From positions 1 through 64,000 of the forward strand of contig DAOTTU010000055.1 in the NCBI GenBank assembly GCA_034437655.1: a stretch of 64,000 nucleotides of DNA. Reading direction: 5' to 3'. Of this stretch, positions 8,493-17,303 are shown one piece after another. Positions within the stretch are counted from its first letter, which is position 1; each line of letters opens with the position of its first letter. This DNA comes from J027 sp034437655 (GTDB taxonomy: Bacteria; Chloroflexota; Anaerolineae; Aggregatilineales; J027). Both the position numbers and the translations under genes were made by a program. The notes below the pieces were generated by a model that did not search any database, was not told where the DNA came from, and saw only the letters and a program-made list of their open reading frames with translations.

Positions 8493-9272
8493 ATGACGTT
8501 GCGCTTTGTCCACATTTCCGACACCCACATCGGCACCACACCCGACTATGAGCTTTATGGCCAGAATACGTATGCTCAGACCACTGCGCTGATTGAGTTC
8601 ATTAACAACAAGCTCCCGTTTGAGCCAACTTTTGTGCTACATACTGGAGATGTCACCTACGACCCAGACCCCGCCGCTACCGAGGAAGCCGCAAAACTGC
8701 TATCGCAACTCAATTATCCGTTGTATGTAGTGCGCGGCAACCATGACGACCCTGATGCGCTACGGGCACATTTTGCACACCTACCAGCGGGTGAGGGGCG
8801 CGTCCGTTACGACTTCTTGCAGCAAGATTATCACTTCATTGTGCTGGATACGTATGGGCGTGAACAGCCGGCCGGGTATCTGGAAGACGACGACCTCGAT
8901 TTTCTCGAAATGAAACTTCACGCTAGCACAGCACGATCACTGGTGATTGTCCTTCATCATATTCCAACCATTACCGGGAATGACTGGCTGGACAAACGTA
9001 TGCGCATTATGAATGATGCACGTTTCTTTGAATTACTAGAGTCGTATCGTAAGCGTATTCGTGGGATATTTTTCGGACACATTCACGACTTTAGCACACA
9101 TCAGGTACAGGGCATCCTATGCAGTAGCACGGCCGCCGCATTCAGCCAATTCATTTATCCTGACGACGCAGAGGAACCGTTTATGGTGACAACGCCGGGT
9201 GGCTTCAGCCTGGTCACCTTACGTCACGAAGGCCCAACCACCATCTTGCATCATCTACCTGGAGGAAAATAG
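8493..9272 (+). CDS. Calcineurin-like metallophosphoesterase (CpdA-like)
   Basis: 259-residue cytosolic metallophosphoesterase. The five metal-binding motifs are in order: HISDTHIG, LHTGDVTYD, VRGNHDD, VLHHIP and FFGHIHDF. This places it in the class III cyclic-nucleotide phosphodiesterase/CpdA-like group, although the phosphodiester substrate is not predictable. The frame is open from a TTG at 8478, but the ATG at 8493 gives the normal family N-terminus (MTLRFVHISD), so it is preferred. The following unknown gene starts eight bases after the stop, so the two are probably co-transcribed. Confidence 0.9.
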   Translation: MTLRFVHISDTHIGTTPDYELYGQNTYAQTTALIEFINNKLPFEPTFVLHTGDVTYDPDPAATEEAAKLLSQLNYPLYVVRGNHDDPDALRAHFAHLPAGEGRVRYDFLQQDYHFIVLDTYGREQPAGYLEDDDLDFLEMKLHASTARSLVIVLHHIPTITGNDWLDKRMRIMNDARFFELLESYRKRIRGIFFGHIHDFSTHQVQGILCSSTAAAFSQFIYPDDAEEPFMVTTPGGFSLVTLRHEGPTTILHHLPGGK

Positions 9273-9280
9273 CGACATTC

Positions 9281-10090
9281 ATGGGAATTGATTACATTGT
9301 AGATGCACCGTGTATTCCACGCGACACCCTTTCGCTGGCGGAAATTGCCCAACGTTTCAAAGAACGGGAACAGGCGAAGTCTGTCGTCAAGTGGTATCGC
9401 GACAACGATGACGCCCGCTCGCTGAGTGAAATCGGCTTTGAGGTCACACGCCGCACCCCGGATGGCGCTGAAGAGACTGAACTCCGCATTGCACAGGATG
9501 CACTTGACCGGGCTGCTGTGCTGGACGACATCGCTCGTCAGTATGCTGAATGCGACACCCTCAAATTTGCCAGCTTTTACGAGTGCTTTGGCAGTATCAA
9601 TTATCCGATTGAAAACGATACTGAAATCTGGCTGCTGGAACAGTTGCCCGGCGTCGAAAGCCCGATTTTATTTTTGATGCTCATGCGCGGCGTGCAGGAG
9701 TTTGGTTATACGGGGGAAGCAGCGCGGGCCCTACGCGATAATGTGGGGGTATATTTTCAGAACCCGGATACGCTGGCGCGGCGCTATGCCGAAATGGATG
9801 TAACAACCGACGTACTGTTTGAGATGACGTTTCAGCTTGGGCCCATCCAACCAGCCCACGGCGCCATGCTGCTGCTGTTCTACAACGCTATTCCGCGCAT
9901 CGGATTCGACCCGGACACATTTATGCAGCTCACCCGTGGCCAAATGACAGCAGAACGGCTGCTGGCAGATTTCCCATTCCGGCATAGTATATCGCCTGAA
10001 GATTCGGACTCGCTACAAGATATAAAGCAGTTCTTGCGAGCGCTCTATCACGGCTTATTGCTGAACACACCCATCCTGCTAGATATTTAA
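9281..10090 (+). CDS. Conserved-looking protein of unknown function
   Basis: 269 residues, no recognised domain. Soluble, acidic, no signal peptide or convincing membrane helix. Predicted mostly helical with aromatic-rich patches such as FYECFGSINYP and a hydrophobic stretch ILFLMLMRGVQEFGY. GGAGGA at the end of the preceding gene serves as ribosome site. It is eight bases behind the metallophosphoesterase, suggesting a functional pair. The stop overlaps by four bases with the stop of the convergent membrane protein. Coding reality is supported by frame length and composition like its neighbours. Confidence 0.7.
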   Translation: MGIDYIVDAPCIPRDTLSLAEIAQRFKEREQAKSVVKWYRDNDDARSLSEIGFEVTRRTPDGAEETELRIAQDALDRAAVLDDIARQYAECDTLKFASFYECFGSINYPIENDTEIWLLEQLPGVESPILFLMLMRGVQEFGYTGEAARALRDNVGVYFQNPDTLARRYAEMDVTTDVLFEMTFQLGPIQPAHGAMLLLFYNAIPRIGFDPDTFMQLTRGQMTAERLLADFPFRHSISPEDSDSLQDIKQFLRALYHGLLLNTPILLDI

Positions 10091-10632
10091 CCCTGATCAG
10101 ACGTCGAGGTGAGCAACCCACGTACAAACCACACCACATAGCCGCTGAGCAGCACTACACCAATGACAGCAGCTACTGCTGCGGGGAGCAACACAGCGGG
10201 TAAATCGCCCAGCCAGCCAACAAACATCCCGAGGAAGCCTGTTACATCGGCAAGTACCGTTGCGGCGTCCCCGGTCAACACAGCCGTTATGATATAGAAG
10301 GCCGGCAACCCCAACACCGCCAGTGTAATGAGAATGCTCACCAGCAACCCGATGACAATCCCCATTGCATCGCGATAGTCGGGGTCGTCGCTGTCTTTGC
10401 CACGCAAAGCGGCCACGACACGTTCTGCAAACCCGACGGGCACAGCAATCAGCGGGGCATTCCGCAATAGGTCTTCTACATACCGCAAGCGCTCAGCATG
10501 CTCGGCAGTGGCTGCTTCTGGTATGCCCAGCCGTTGTTCGGCCGTGTCGGCGGCGGTGTCCTCCTGTGGTTGCGCATTGAGGTTTTCGTCCTCATCGCGT
10601 TCGGGGTCGGGTTGGAACTCGTACTGAGACAT
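10087..10632 (-). CDS. Putative anti-sigma-like membrane protein
   Basis: 181 residues from the ATG at 10632, chosen because AAGGT lies just upstream; a GTG at 10647 would add five residues. An acidic soluble N-terminal region (about 1-85) contains a segment resembling the juxtamembrane part of anti-sigma factors (APLIAVPVGFAERVVAALRG). It is followed by two long hydrophobic regions forming three or four helices (about 90-175). It lies directly downstream of the ECF sigma gene with an 18-base gap, the usual place for an anti-sigma factor. No HxxxCxxC zinc motif is present, so it is not a ZAS-type factor. The role is inferred from position and layout. Confidence 0.55.
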   Translation of the reverse strand: MSQYEFQPDPERDEDENLNAQPQEDTAADTAEQRLGIPEAATAEHAERLRYVEDLLRNAPLIAVPVGFAERVVAALRGKDSDDPDYRDAMGIVIGLLVSILITLAVLGLPAFYIITAVLTGDAATVLADVTGFLGMFVGWLGDLPAVLLPAAVAAVIGVVLLSGYVVWFVRGLLTSTSDQG

Positions 10633-10650
10633 GGTGGACCTTCGCACCTT

Positions 10651-11232
10651 CTACTTGTTACTGCTTTGCGGTTCTTGTTCAACGGCATCTGCCAGCGCTT
10701 GCCGCGCACGAAACAGACGACTTTTGATAGCACTTTCGGTGGTGTCCAGTGCTTCTGCAATTTCGGCATAAGACAGTTCATACCAATAGCGTAATACGAC
10801 AGCAGCGCGGTATTCAGGGCTGAGCGTGTCGAGCAATTCCTGAATATAAAGACTGCGTTCACGGTCTAGCAGCGATTTTTCGGGGTCGTTTTCATCATCG
10901 CCAACCAGCGCTGGGTGTGGTGGCAGCGGCTCATCAATAGACACATAAGTCAAACGACGTTTACGCAGACGATCAATACAATGGTTCGAAGTGATGGAGA
11001 AAATCCACGTTTTGAACGAGCGCCCGGTGTCATAGCGTTCAATGTTCTTAAATGCGCGGATGAAGGCTTCTTGTGTGGCGTCTTCTGCTTCTTGTAGGTT
11101 GCCCAACATACGGTAAGCAAGGTTAATCAGGGGTTGCTGGTAAAGCGCGAGCAACTGCCCAAAAGCATCGATGTCACCACTGATGGCTCGTTGAATTAAG
11201 TCTTGTTCATCAGGTATTGCTACATCAGACAC
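10651..11232 (-). CDS. ECF RNA polymerase sigma factor
   Basis: 193-residue extracytoplasmic-function sigma-70 protein. The region 2 core reads YRMLGNLQEAEDATQEAFIRAF with the -10 recognition segment KTWIFSITSNHCIDRLRKRR (about 40-90). Region 4 is LSPEYRAAVVLRY and YAEIAEALDTTESAIKSRLFRARQAL (about 130-180), a standard helix-turn-helix. There is no region 3, as expected. It is transcribed with the membrane protein downstream, which may hold it inactive at the membrane. No target promoters can be named. Confidence 0.95.
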   Translation of the reverse strand: MSDVAIPDEQDLIQRAISGDIDAFGQLLALYQQPLINLAYRMLGNLQEAEDATQEAFIRAFKNIERYDTGRSFKTWIFSITSNHCIDRLRKRRLTYVSIDEPLPPHPALVGDDENDPEKSLLDRERSLYIQELLDTLSPEYRAAVVLRYWYELSYAEIAEALDTTESAIKSRLFRARQALADAVEQEPQSSNK

Positions 11233-11351
11233 TGTTGAGCATCTCGCTTCCTTAAATCATGTCAATTGGTGTGGTGCCACGTTACATATCTCTACGTAAA
11301 CCAGGCCCAAATGTTGCACTGAGCATAACACGTAGCCCCCATCATGCGAAC

Positions 11352-11376
11352 AAAAAGCCCCAGCAGTATGGGGCTT
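11352..11376 (-). terminator. Terminator of the response-regulator gene
   Basis: On the minus strand, AAGCCCC-loop-GGGGCTT followed by TTTTT, about 90 bases after the stop of the response regulator. It separates that gene from the sigma operon downstream. Confidence 0.8.
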
Positions 11377-11466
11377 GCACAGGGGTATCTGTCACCTATC
11401 ACTGAAAGGGTATTGCCTATTTCAAGGGGAGCAAGACGTCTGCATCACCCGTTTCGCACTGGTACC

Positions 11467-12345
11467 TTACTCGTCGGCAAGGGTCTGCGACTGATACAGT
11501 GCAGACTTCAGGCTTTCAAGGTCAGTGAAGTCATTGCTATTGGTGATCTGCCCGATGCGCAATTGCAGATGATTATCCGACATCGCCTGACGAGCCTCAT
11601 CACGGTCACGGAGTGGATAGAAATACTCCATCGACTGTTGCAGGCGGGCACGAATACGCTCTTTGAGGTCCGTTAAACGGTCGGCTTCGGTCACGATAAC
11701 AAAGTCATGAGCCGCAATGTGGCCAATTTTGTCGCTAGCCGTACCAACTTCACGGACGGTATTGTTCAGCATCAGGCTCACAGCCCGCAGCACATCATCC
11801 GACGCGACAAAGCCATACATTTCGCGGAAACGTTCAAGCCCGGTGACAGTCACCAGCAGCACACCCCAATCTGAGGCAGATTCCTCACCATAGAGCAACT
11901 TTTGCAGTTCCTCTTCGACAACAGGGCCTTCTGGCATACTGGTAATCGGGTTCAGCGGTGCTTGTTGGGTAGCGCGGTTCAACGTGTTACGGACGCGCAG
12001 GCGCAGTTCTTGAATGTCAAAAGGCTTGGTAATGTAGTCCACCACGCCGAGTTCTAACCCGGCCAGGCGGTCAATGCGGTCACGCTTTTCAGTAAGGAAG
12101 ATAATAGGCGTGTTTTGGGTGCGACGGTTGGTGCGGATACGCCGACAGACTTCATATCCGTCAATGTCGGGGAGGCGAATGTCGAGTACGATCAGGTCAA
12201 AGTCACGTTCGATACTCATTTGGACAGCATCTTCGCCCCAGGCCGCCGTAGCCACATCGTAGCCCTGCACGCTGAAATAGGCGTTTAGCATGTCAGACAA
12301 ATCAAGATCGTCTTCTACAATCAAAATATGGTCTTTTTCGGCCAA
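11467..12345 (-). CDS. Response regulator with degenerate GGDEF domain
   Basis: 292 residues. An N-terminal receiver domain (about 1-125) has the acidic pair EDD, phosphoacceptor Asp in LIVLDIRLPD, the switch Thr in IIFLTEK and Lys in YITKPF. A linker precedes a C-terminal domain (about 150-285) with GGDEF-like fold pattern (VLLVTVTGLERFREMYGF), but the active-site loop reads AAHDF in place of GGDEF. Cyclase activity is therefore not expected. The domain may bind GTP or act as a protein-protein module. The gene is monocistronic. The cognate kinase is not adjacent; the PAS/GAF kinase at the left edge is a distant candidate. Confidence 0.85.
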   Translation of the reverse strand: MAEKDHILIVEDDLDLSDMLNAYFSVQGYDVATAAWGEDAVQMSIERDFDLIVLDIRLPDIDGYEVCRRIRTNRRTQNTPIIFLTEKRDRIDRLAGLELGVVDYITKPFDIQELRLRVRNTLNRATQQAPLNPITSMPEGPVVEEELQKLLYGEESASDWGVLLVTVTGLERFREMYGFVASDDVLRAVSLMLNNTVREVGTASDKIGHIAAHDFVIVTEADRLTDLKERIRARLQQSMEYFYPLRDRDEARQAMSDNHLQLRIGQITNSNDFTDLESLKSALYQSQTLADE

Positions 12346-12430
12346 TGGGTAATCTCCCTACGATAACAGCTTGGGCATCAAGACGCCGTGCATGGTAATG
12401 TAGCACAGGGGTATATGCTTGTCAAACGCC

Positions 12431-12459
12431 TTGAAACTATGCTATTTTGATACTATTCT
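12431..12459 (+). promoter_or_regulatory. Promoter for rsgA
   Basis: TTGAAA (12431-12436), a 17-base spacer and TATTCT (12454-12459), about 30 bases upstream of the rsgA start. GGAG at 12474-12477 is the ribosome site that supports the TTG start at 12488. Confidence 0.55.
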
Positions 12460-12487
12460 GGCTAGCAAGTAACGGAGATTTTTCCAT

Positions 12488-13513
12488 TTGACCATTGATG
12501 CATCTATTGAATCTGCAACCCCTTCTACACCGCCCCCCCCGTCTCTTTTGACCGGACGTGTGATCCGTACGCAGAGCGGGTTTTTCTTTGTCGAAACCGC
12601 ACGCGGCGTGATTACCTGCCAGATTAGCGGCAAGCTCAAAATTGAAGCGCAGCGCGCCGTGAGCAAAGATGAGTCTCAGCGTAGTGACCTCGTTGCTTTA
12701 AATGACACCGTGACCCTTGAACTACAGCAGGACGGGAGCGGCATCATTGTTGAGGTTGCTCCGCGCCGGCATGTACTCTCGCGAACGGCTCCAGGGGCGC
12801 ACCTGGGCACGTCGGCGGAAGAAGAGCAGATTATCCTTGCCAATACCGATCAGGTCATCTTTGTGCTGGCAGCCAAGAACCCTACCCCCAAACCCCGCGC
12901 CCTCGACCGGCTGATCGTGATGGCTGAAAAAGCTGAAATCCCCTCTATAGCCATCTGCATCAATAAAATAGATATTGCTGACCGCACCAGGATTCGTGCC
13001 ATGTTTGAGATGTATGCGCAAATTGGCTACACTGTTGTCTATCTCAGCGCGTTGCAAGGTGAAAACCTCGATACGCTACGACAACTCCTATTTGATAGTG
13101 AAAATCAAAAGGTATCGGTATTTGTCGGGTCGTCTGGTGTCGGTAAGAGTAGCCTGCTGAACGCCCTCAAGAGTGACCTCCAATTGCAAACGGGTGCTGT
13201 CAGTGAAGCCACCACCAAAGGCAAACACACCACGCGCTTTAGCCAGCTCATCCATTTCCGTGACGGTGGCTATGTGGCCGACACCCCCGGGATTCGCACG
13301 GTTGCCCCGTGGGACATTGAACCCCATGAACTTGATGGTTATTTTATTGAGTTTCGCGATCATATCGCCAATTGCAAGTTCGCTGACTGTTCGCACCAGC
13401 ACGAACCGGGGTGTGCTGTCATTGCAGCCGTGAAGGCCGGAACAATTCCTGAAAGCCGTTATGAGAGCTATTGTCGGCTCCGTGCTGAGCTTGAAGAACA
13501 ATACATCTATTAA
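12488..13513 (+). CDS. rsgA: Ribosome small-subunit-dependent GTPase RsgA
   Basis: 341-residue circularly permuted GTPase that assists late maturation of the 30S subunit. An N-terminal OB-fold (about 15-95) is followed by the permuted G motifs: G4 NKID (about 159), then G1 GSSGVGKSSLLN (about 215), then G3 DTPGIR (about 265). A C-terminal zinc site is formed by NCKFADCSHQHEPGC (about 297-311). All key residues are present and length is typical. The start is TTG at 12488, supported by GGAG ten bases upstream. It is convergent with a small membrane protein. Confidence 0.97.
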   Translation: MTIDASIESATPSTPPPPSLLTGRVIRTQSGFFFVETARGVITCQISGKLKIEAQRAVSKDESQRSDLVALNDTVTLELQQDGSGIIVEVAPRRHVLSRTAPGAHLGTSAEEEQIILANTDQVIFVLAAKNPTPKPRALDRLIVMAEKAEIPSIAICINKIDIADRTRIRAMFEMYAQIGYTVVYLSALQGENLDTLRQLLFDSENQKVSVFVGSSGVGKSSLLNALKSDLQLQTGAVSEATTKGKHTTRFSQLIHFRDGGYVADTPGIRTVAPWDIEPHELDGYFIEFRDHIANCKFADCSHQHEPGCAVIAAVKAGTIPESRYESYCRLRAELEEQYIY

Positions 13514-13582
13514 GAAGCAAAAAAGCCCATACCACGATGAGCTTAGCGTTCAGGGGGTGTACGTAGAGAACGTGTTAGTTAC

Positions 13583-13867
13583 TCATTCCGCATTCTTGAC
13601 CGTGCCGTTGTCGTCGGTGTTTTGTGAATCGGCTTCGAGTTCTTCTTCGTCTTCCCAACTCACGATCCAGATACATAGTCCAGATACCAGCACCGATGCC
13701 ACTATCAGTGCAATCCAGTTGGTTGTTGTCAGGTCAACATCGCGAGCTTCATAGACCAGAATGCCAACAACACCCAGCGACAAAACCACCCATGCTGAAA
13801 TGCGCGGGTAATTGTCAATAATCGTCAATAGCCCGCCGAGGACAGGCATTTCTTTTAAGTTATCCAC
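13583..13867 (-). CDS. Small two-helix membrane protein, unknown function
   Basis: 94 residues with two transmembrane helices (about 23-42 and 49-70) and a strongly acidic C-terminal tail. No family recognised. It starts 12 bases after the stop of the coaE fusion gene and reads in the same direction, so it is likely co-transcribed with it. Composition matches neighbouring genes. Confidence 0.65.
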   Translation of the reverse strand: MDNLKEMPVLGGLLTIIDNYPRISAWVVLSLGVVGILVYEARDVDLTTTNWIALIVASVLVSGLCIWIVSWEDEEELEADSQNTDDNGTVKNAE

Positions 13868-13879
13868 AGAAATCCTCGT

Positions 13880-15055
13880 TTAGAACGGTGTCAAAATACG
13901 GTCTTCGCGTAGCTTCTTGTAAAGGATACGAGTTCCTTCAGGGCGCTGGCGCAAGGCTTCTCGCCAGGCCGGGAACTTGATCTCTTCAACGCGCTCCAGT
14001 ATTTCGTAACCAGAACCAGATTGCAAGAGCGAGATATACTCCTCGTCATCATGCTTGAGGTAAATAAACGACACTTCACTTTGCAATGAGTCCGCAGCAA
14101 CTTCCATTTCCGCAATCAACGCATTGACCACTGGTGCTTTAGGCGCACGGGGGGAAACTGCAATTTCATCTGACTGGGTGATCAAGTTCTCAACGACAAA
14201 GCTAATCACGCCGACCATTTCGCCACTGGCTTCGGCTGTCAGATATGATGTTTCTGTGAAACTTTCCATCACATCGGCCTTGGAAAGCTGCTTGCCACGT
14301 GCTTCGTTGATAAGCGCCGCAATGTTGTCAAGATCAGCGGGGCGCGGGCGACGAATCTTCAGCTCAGCGATGTCAATGACGTTACCAGTCTGGCCGGTGG
14401 TTGGTTGTGGTTCAACTTTGACCACGCGCTCGGCAGCTTGCGGGTCTGGGGTGCCGCTACCGATCTTTTCCCATTCGGCTTTGACCTGAGCAAAGGTCTG
14501 GTTAGGATCACTCATGTTTTTAATCACCACAGAGGCGGCTTGCAGTTTTTCTTGCTGCGAATTCTGGGCGGCAATACGCTTGCGGGCTTCCAGCTCACTC
14601 ATGCCACGCTTCTCAACGAGGCGCTTGAGTTGCAGTTCTACCGGGGCATCAATAACCCAGATGGCATCGACGCGATCTTTAAGATCCCCTTCAAGCAACT
14701 TAATCGCTTCAACAGCCACCACTTTTTGTTGGGCTCGGGTGATGAGGGTGTCAATGCCTTTACCGATGATGGGGTGCGTTAATGCTTCAAGGCGTCTCAG
14801 GGCAACCGGATGGGCAAAAGCCACCGCCCCAAGCCGATTACGGTCGATGCGGCCCTCATCGTTCAAAATCCATTTGCCAAACCACTCGATCACGGGCTTG
14901 TAGGCTGGCGCACCGGGTGCCATAACCTGATGAGACAAACCATCAGCATCAATTGTGGATGCGCCCAGGTGTTGCAACATCTTTCGAACGAGGCTTTTGC
15001 CTGTTCCAATATTTCCCGTGATGCCGATAACGTATTTGTCTTTCCAGTGCCCCAC
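13880..15055 (-). CDS. coaE: Dephospho-CoA kinase fused to a GNAT-type acetyltransferase domain
   Basis: 391 residues. Residues 1-200 are a complete dephospho-CoA kinase, the last step of coenzyme A synthesis. It shows the P-loop GITGNIGTGKS (about 11-21), the DADGLSHQV substrate segment, the lid VEKRGMSELEARKRIAAQ, and the C-terminal VIKNMSD in place of the usual VI-N-G. Residues about 230-385 (from IRRPRPADLDNIAAL) have a GNAT N-acetyltransferase pattern, with GEMVGVISFVVEN and SEVSFIYLKHDD segments. Typical CoaE is about 200 residues, so the fusion is real and in one uninterrupted frame. GTG start at 15055 is supported by GGGAGG eight bases upstream. The acyl acceptor is unknown. Confidence 0.88.
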   Translation of the reverse strand: MGHWKDKYVIGITGNIGTGKSLVRKMLQHLGASTIDADGLSHQVMAPGAPAYKPVIEWFGKWILNDEGRIDRNRLGAVAFAHPVALRRLEALTHPIIGKGIDTLITRAQQKVVAVEAIKLLEGDLKDRVDAIWVIDAPVELQLKRLVEKRGMSELEARKRIAAQNSQQEKLQAASVVIKNMSDPNQTFAQVKAEWEKIGSGTPDPQAAERVVKVEPQPTTGQTGNVIDIAELKIRRPRPADLDNIAALINEARGKQLSKADVMESFTETSYLTAEASGEMVGVISFVVENLITQSDEIAVSPRAPKAPVVNALIAEMEVAADSLQSEVSFIYLKHDDEEYISLLQSGSGYEILERVEEIKFPAWREALRQRPEGTRILYKKLREDRILTPF

Positions 15056-15119
15056 GACACAACCTCCCGAAATAGAGCCTGAACTAATGACCAGATTTTA
15101 ACTTGCACCTCATTATATA

Positions 15120-17057
15120 TCAAGCAAGGTTCGCCCATTCCGTCATGCGCTCATCTAAGGTGCTTTCAGCCGCACTATAGGCTTCACCGAGCCGGGTTAC
15201 TTCGGCAACATTACCGGCCGCGCTGGCTTGTTCAAGATCGGCGCTAAGCTGCGACATTTCCGCTTCTAAACGGTGAATTTCGCTTTCCAGCGCTTCAATG
15301 CGCTTACGACGCTCGTAAGGGTTTAACCCGCTTGGATGCTGTTTCTTCGTGCCGTTTACGCTTTTTGGCTTATCTTTCGTGTGGACGTCTGCATGTTCTG
15401 TTACTTCAGCCGCCTGCCGCGCATCACGGTCGTCAACATAGTCAGTATATGAGCCTTTAAAAACTTCCAGCACGTCACCTTCAATACGCCAGATCTGGGA
15501 CGCCAGCGCGTCGATGATATAACGATCATGGCTGACCATTAAAATCGTGCCTTCATAGCCGGCCAGCACATTTTGCAGCACTTCCTGCGCTGCAATATCA
15601 AGGTGATTGGTTGGTTCATCTAACAATAACACATTTGTCCCCAGCAATGACAATTTTGCCAGCGCCAGACGCCCACGTTCACCACCAGACAGCGTACTGA
15701 CTTCGCGGTAAACATCGTCCCCGGTGAACAGATACTGCGCCAGATAATTTCGTGCCTCACTGATGGGGAGGTTGCGCACACTCAAAAGTTCATCCAGCAG
15801 TGTTTTATTCTCATCAAGGTTTTCGTGGGCTTGCGCAAAGTACCCGACGCGCACGTTGCTGCCCCAATGATAACGTCCGTTGGTCGGTTTGAGCTTGCCG
15901 AGGATCGTCTTTAAAAACGTGGATTTCCCTGCACCATTGGGGCCAATGATCGCTGCAACCTCCTGCCGCAACAGCAGAATGTCGTCAACCATAAACAGCG
16001 GATCATCGTCATAACCCACGCCTAAATCTTGCACACGCAAGACTTCGTTGCCCGTTCGCCCTATGCTTTCAAGATGAATTTTCACCTGTTTGCGGGTGCG
16101 TGGTTTTTTGATAAGCCACTGATCTTCAACCGCACGGCCACGACGGTCAGTGCTACTCATCATCCGTTCCAGTCGCCGCCGACGTCCTTTGGCCTGGTTG
16201 GTGTTCTGGCTGGCAATGTGTTTGCGGATATATTCTTGCTCTTTTTCGATGAATTCCTGCTGCGCTTCGTATACTTTCATCAACCGTTCGTAGCGTTCTT
16301 CGCGCTGTTGAACGTAGTGGCTATAGTTCCCGCTGTAGGTTTCGATACCGCCGAAGTCCAGTTCCCAGACGGTATCAACCACACGGTCCATAAAATAGCG
16401 ATCATGACTGACCAGCAACAGCGAGCCTTCCATGCTGCGCAAATAGCCTTCCAGCCATTCGACCGCTGCAATGTCGAGGTGATTGGTAGGTTCGTCCAAC
16501 ACCAGCAGGTCGGGACGCTCAAGCAACAGCCGAGCCAGCAGTGCCCGCGTTTTTTGCCCACCAGAAAGGAGTGCGAGGGGCTGTGTCAATTCGTCTTCCG
16601 CAAAACCCAACCCATGCAACACACGTTTGATGTCCTGTTCGTAGGTGTAGCCGCCCGCGTCTTCATAGTTTTGCTGCAACTTGCCGTACTGTTCAAGCAG
16701 GTCGTCGTGTTCATCTTTACGTGCGGGGTCGGCCATGGCATGTTCCAGTTCGCGCAGATTCTCTTGCAGACGCAGCACATGTTCAAAGGCCGTCAACATT
16801 TCGTCCCAGATGGTACGGTCGCTGTCAAAATGGGGACGTTGTGGTAAGAAACCCATCGTCAAGCCTTTCTTGGTGTGGAGCATGCCGCTGCTGGGGCTGT
16901 CTTGCCCGATGAGGATATTTAGCAGCGTCGTTTTCCCGGCACCATTGGGCCCGACAAGCGCGATCTTGGCATTGTGTGGAATTTGAACCGTAATGCCACT
17001 GAAAATTTCGTCCGGGCCAAAAGATTTGCTGATGTCCTGCGCAGTGAGAATCGACAT
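15120..17057 (-). CDS. ABC-F family ATPase
   Basis: 645-residue soluble tandem ABC protein without membrane domains, of the ABC-F translation factor group (Uup/EttA/YdiF-like). Each half has Walker A (GPNGAGKTTLLN and GPNGAGKSTFLK), a signature (LSGGQKTR and LSGGERGR) and Walker B with LDEPTNHLD. A charged inter-domain linker (about 240-330) matches the P-site tRNA interaction motif region. The C-terminal 65 residues form a coiled coil (LESEIHRLEAEMSQL), as in Uup-like members. ABC-F proteins act on stalled ribosomes; a resistance role cannot be claimed from sequence. It is upstream of the coaE fusion, 64 bases apart on the same strand. Confidence 0.93.
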   Translation of the reverse strand: MSILTAQDISKSFGPDEIFSGITVQIPHNAKIALVGPNGAGKTTLLNILIGQDSPSSGMLHTKKGLTMGFLPQRPHFDSDRTIWDEMLTAFEHVLRLQENLRELEHAMADPARKDEHDDLLEQYGKLQQNYEDAGGYTYEQDIKRVLHGLGFAEDELTQPLALLSGGQKTRALLARLLLERPDLLVLDEPTNHLDIAAVEWLEGYLRSMEGSLLLVSHDRYFMDRVVDTVWELDFGGIETYSGNYSHYVQQREERYERLMKVYEAQQEFIEKEQEYIRKHIASQNTNQAKGRRRRLERMMSSTDRRGRAVEDQWLIKKPRTRKQVKIHLESIGRTGNEVLRVQDLGVGYDDDPLFMVDDILLLRQEVAAIIGPNGAGKSTFLKTILGKLKPTNGRYHWGSNVRVGYFAQAHENLDENKTLLDELLSVRNLPISEARNYLAQYLFTGDDVYREVSTLSGGERGRLALAKLSLLGTNVLLLDEPTNHLDIAAQEVLQNVLAGYEGTILMVSHDRYIIDALASQIWRIEGDVLEVFKGSYTDYVDDRDARQAAEVTEHADVHTKDKPKSVNGTKKQHPSGLNPYERRKRIEALESEIHRLEAEMSQLSADLEQASAAGNVAEVTRLGEAYSAAESTLDERMTEWANLA

Positions 17058-17136
17058 GGTGTGTTGATCTTGGAACTCTGGTTGGATGGGCGTTGTCGAT
17101 GAGCATTATAGCGAAAAACGTCGCTAAAAGCACGAA

Positions 17137-17156
17137 GCCCCTTGCACTGAAGGGGC
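17137..17156 (-). terminator. Possible terminator between the FHA and ABC-F genes
   Basis: Perfect GCCCCTT/AAGGGGC stem with a six-base loop. The flanking T runs are short on both strands, so terminator strength is doubtful. Confidence 0.35.
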
Positions 17157-17303
17157 CTGGTTTCTTACTTTGGGAGCAACCGGATGGTCATGGGGGGCAT
17201 AAACCATCTTTATCTTGCAGCCATCTTACCAGTACGTAAAAGCCCTAACTTGACGCCGACGCCACCCTTACCCCACGCCCACATGATGCCTATATATTTT
17301 CAG

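Noticed and set aside
16029..16847. 272-codon plus-strand frame within the ABC-F gene
   Set aside because: It mirrors the conserved ATPase motifs on the other strand; composition and lack of a start signal mark it as a shadow.
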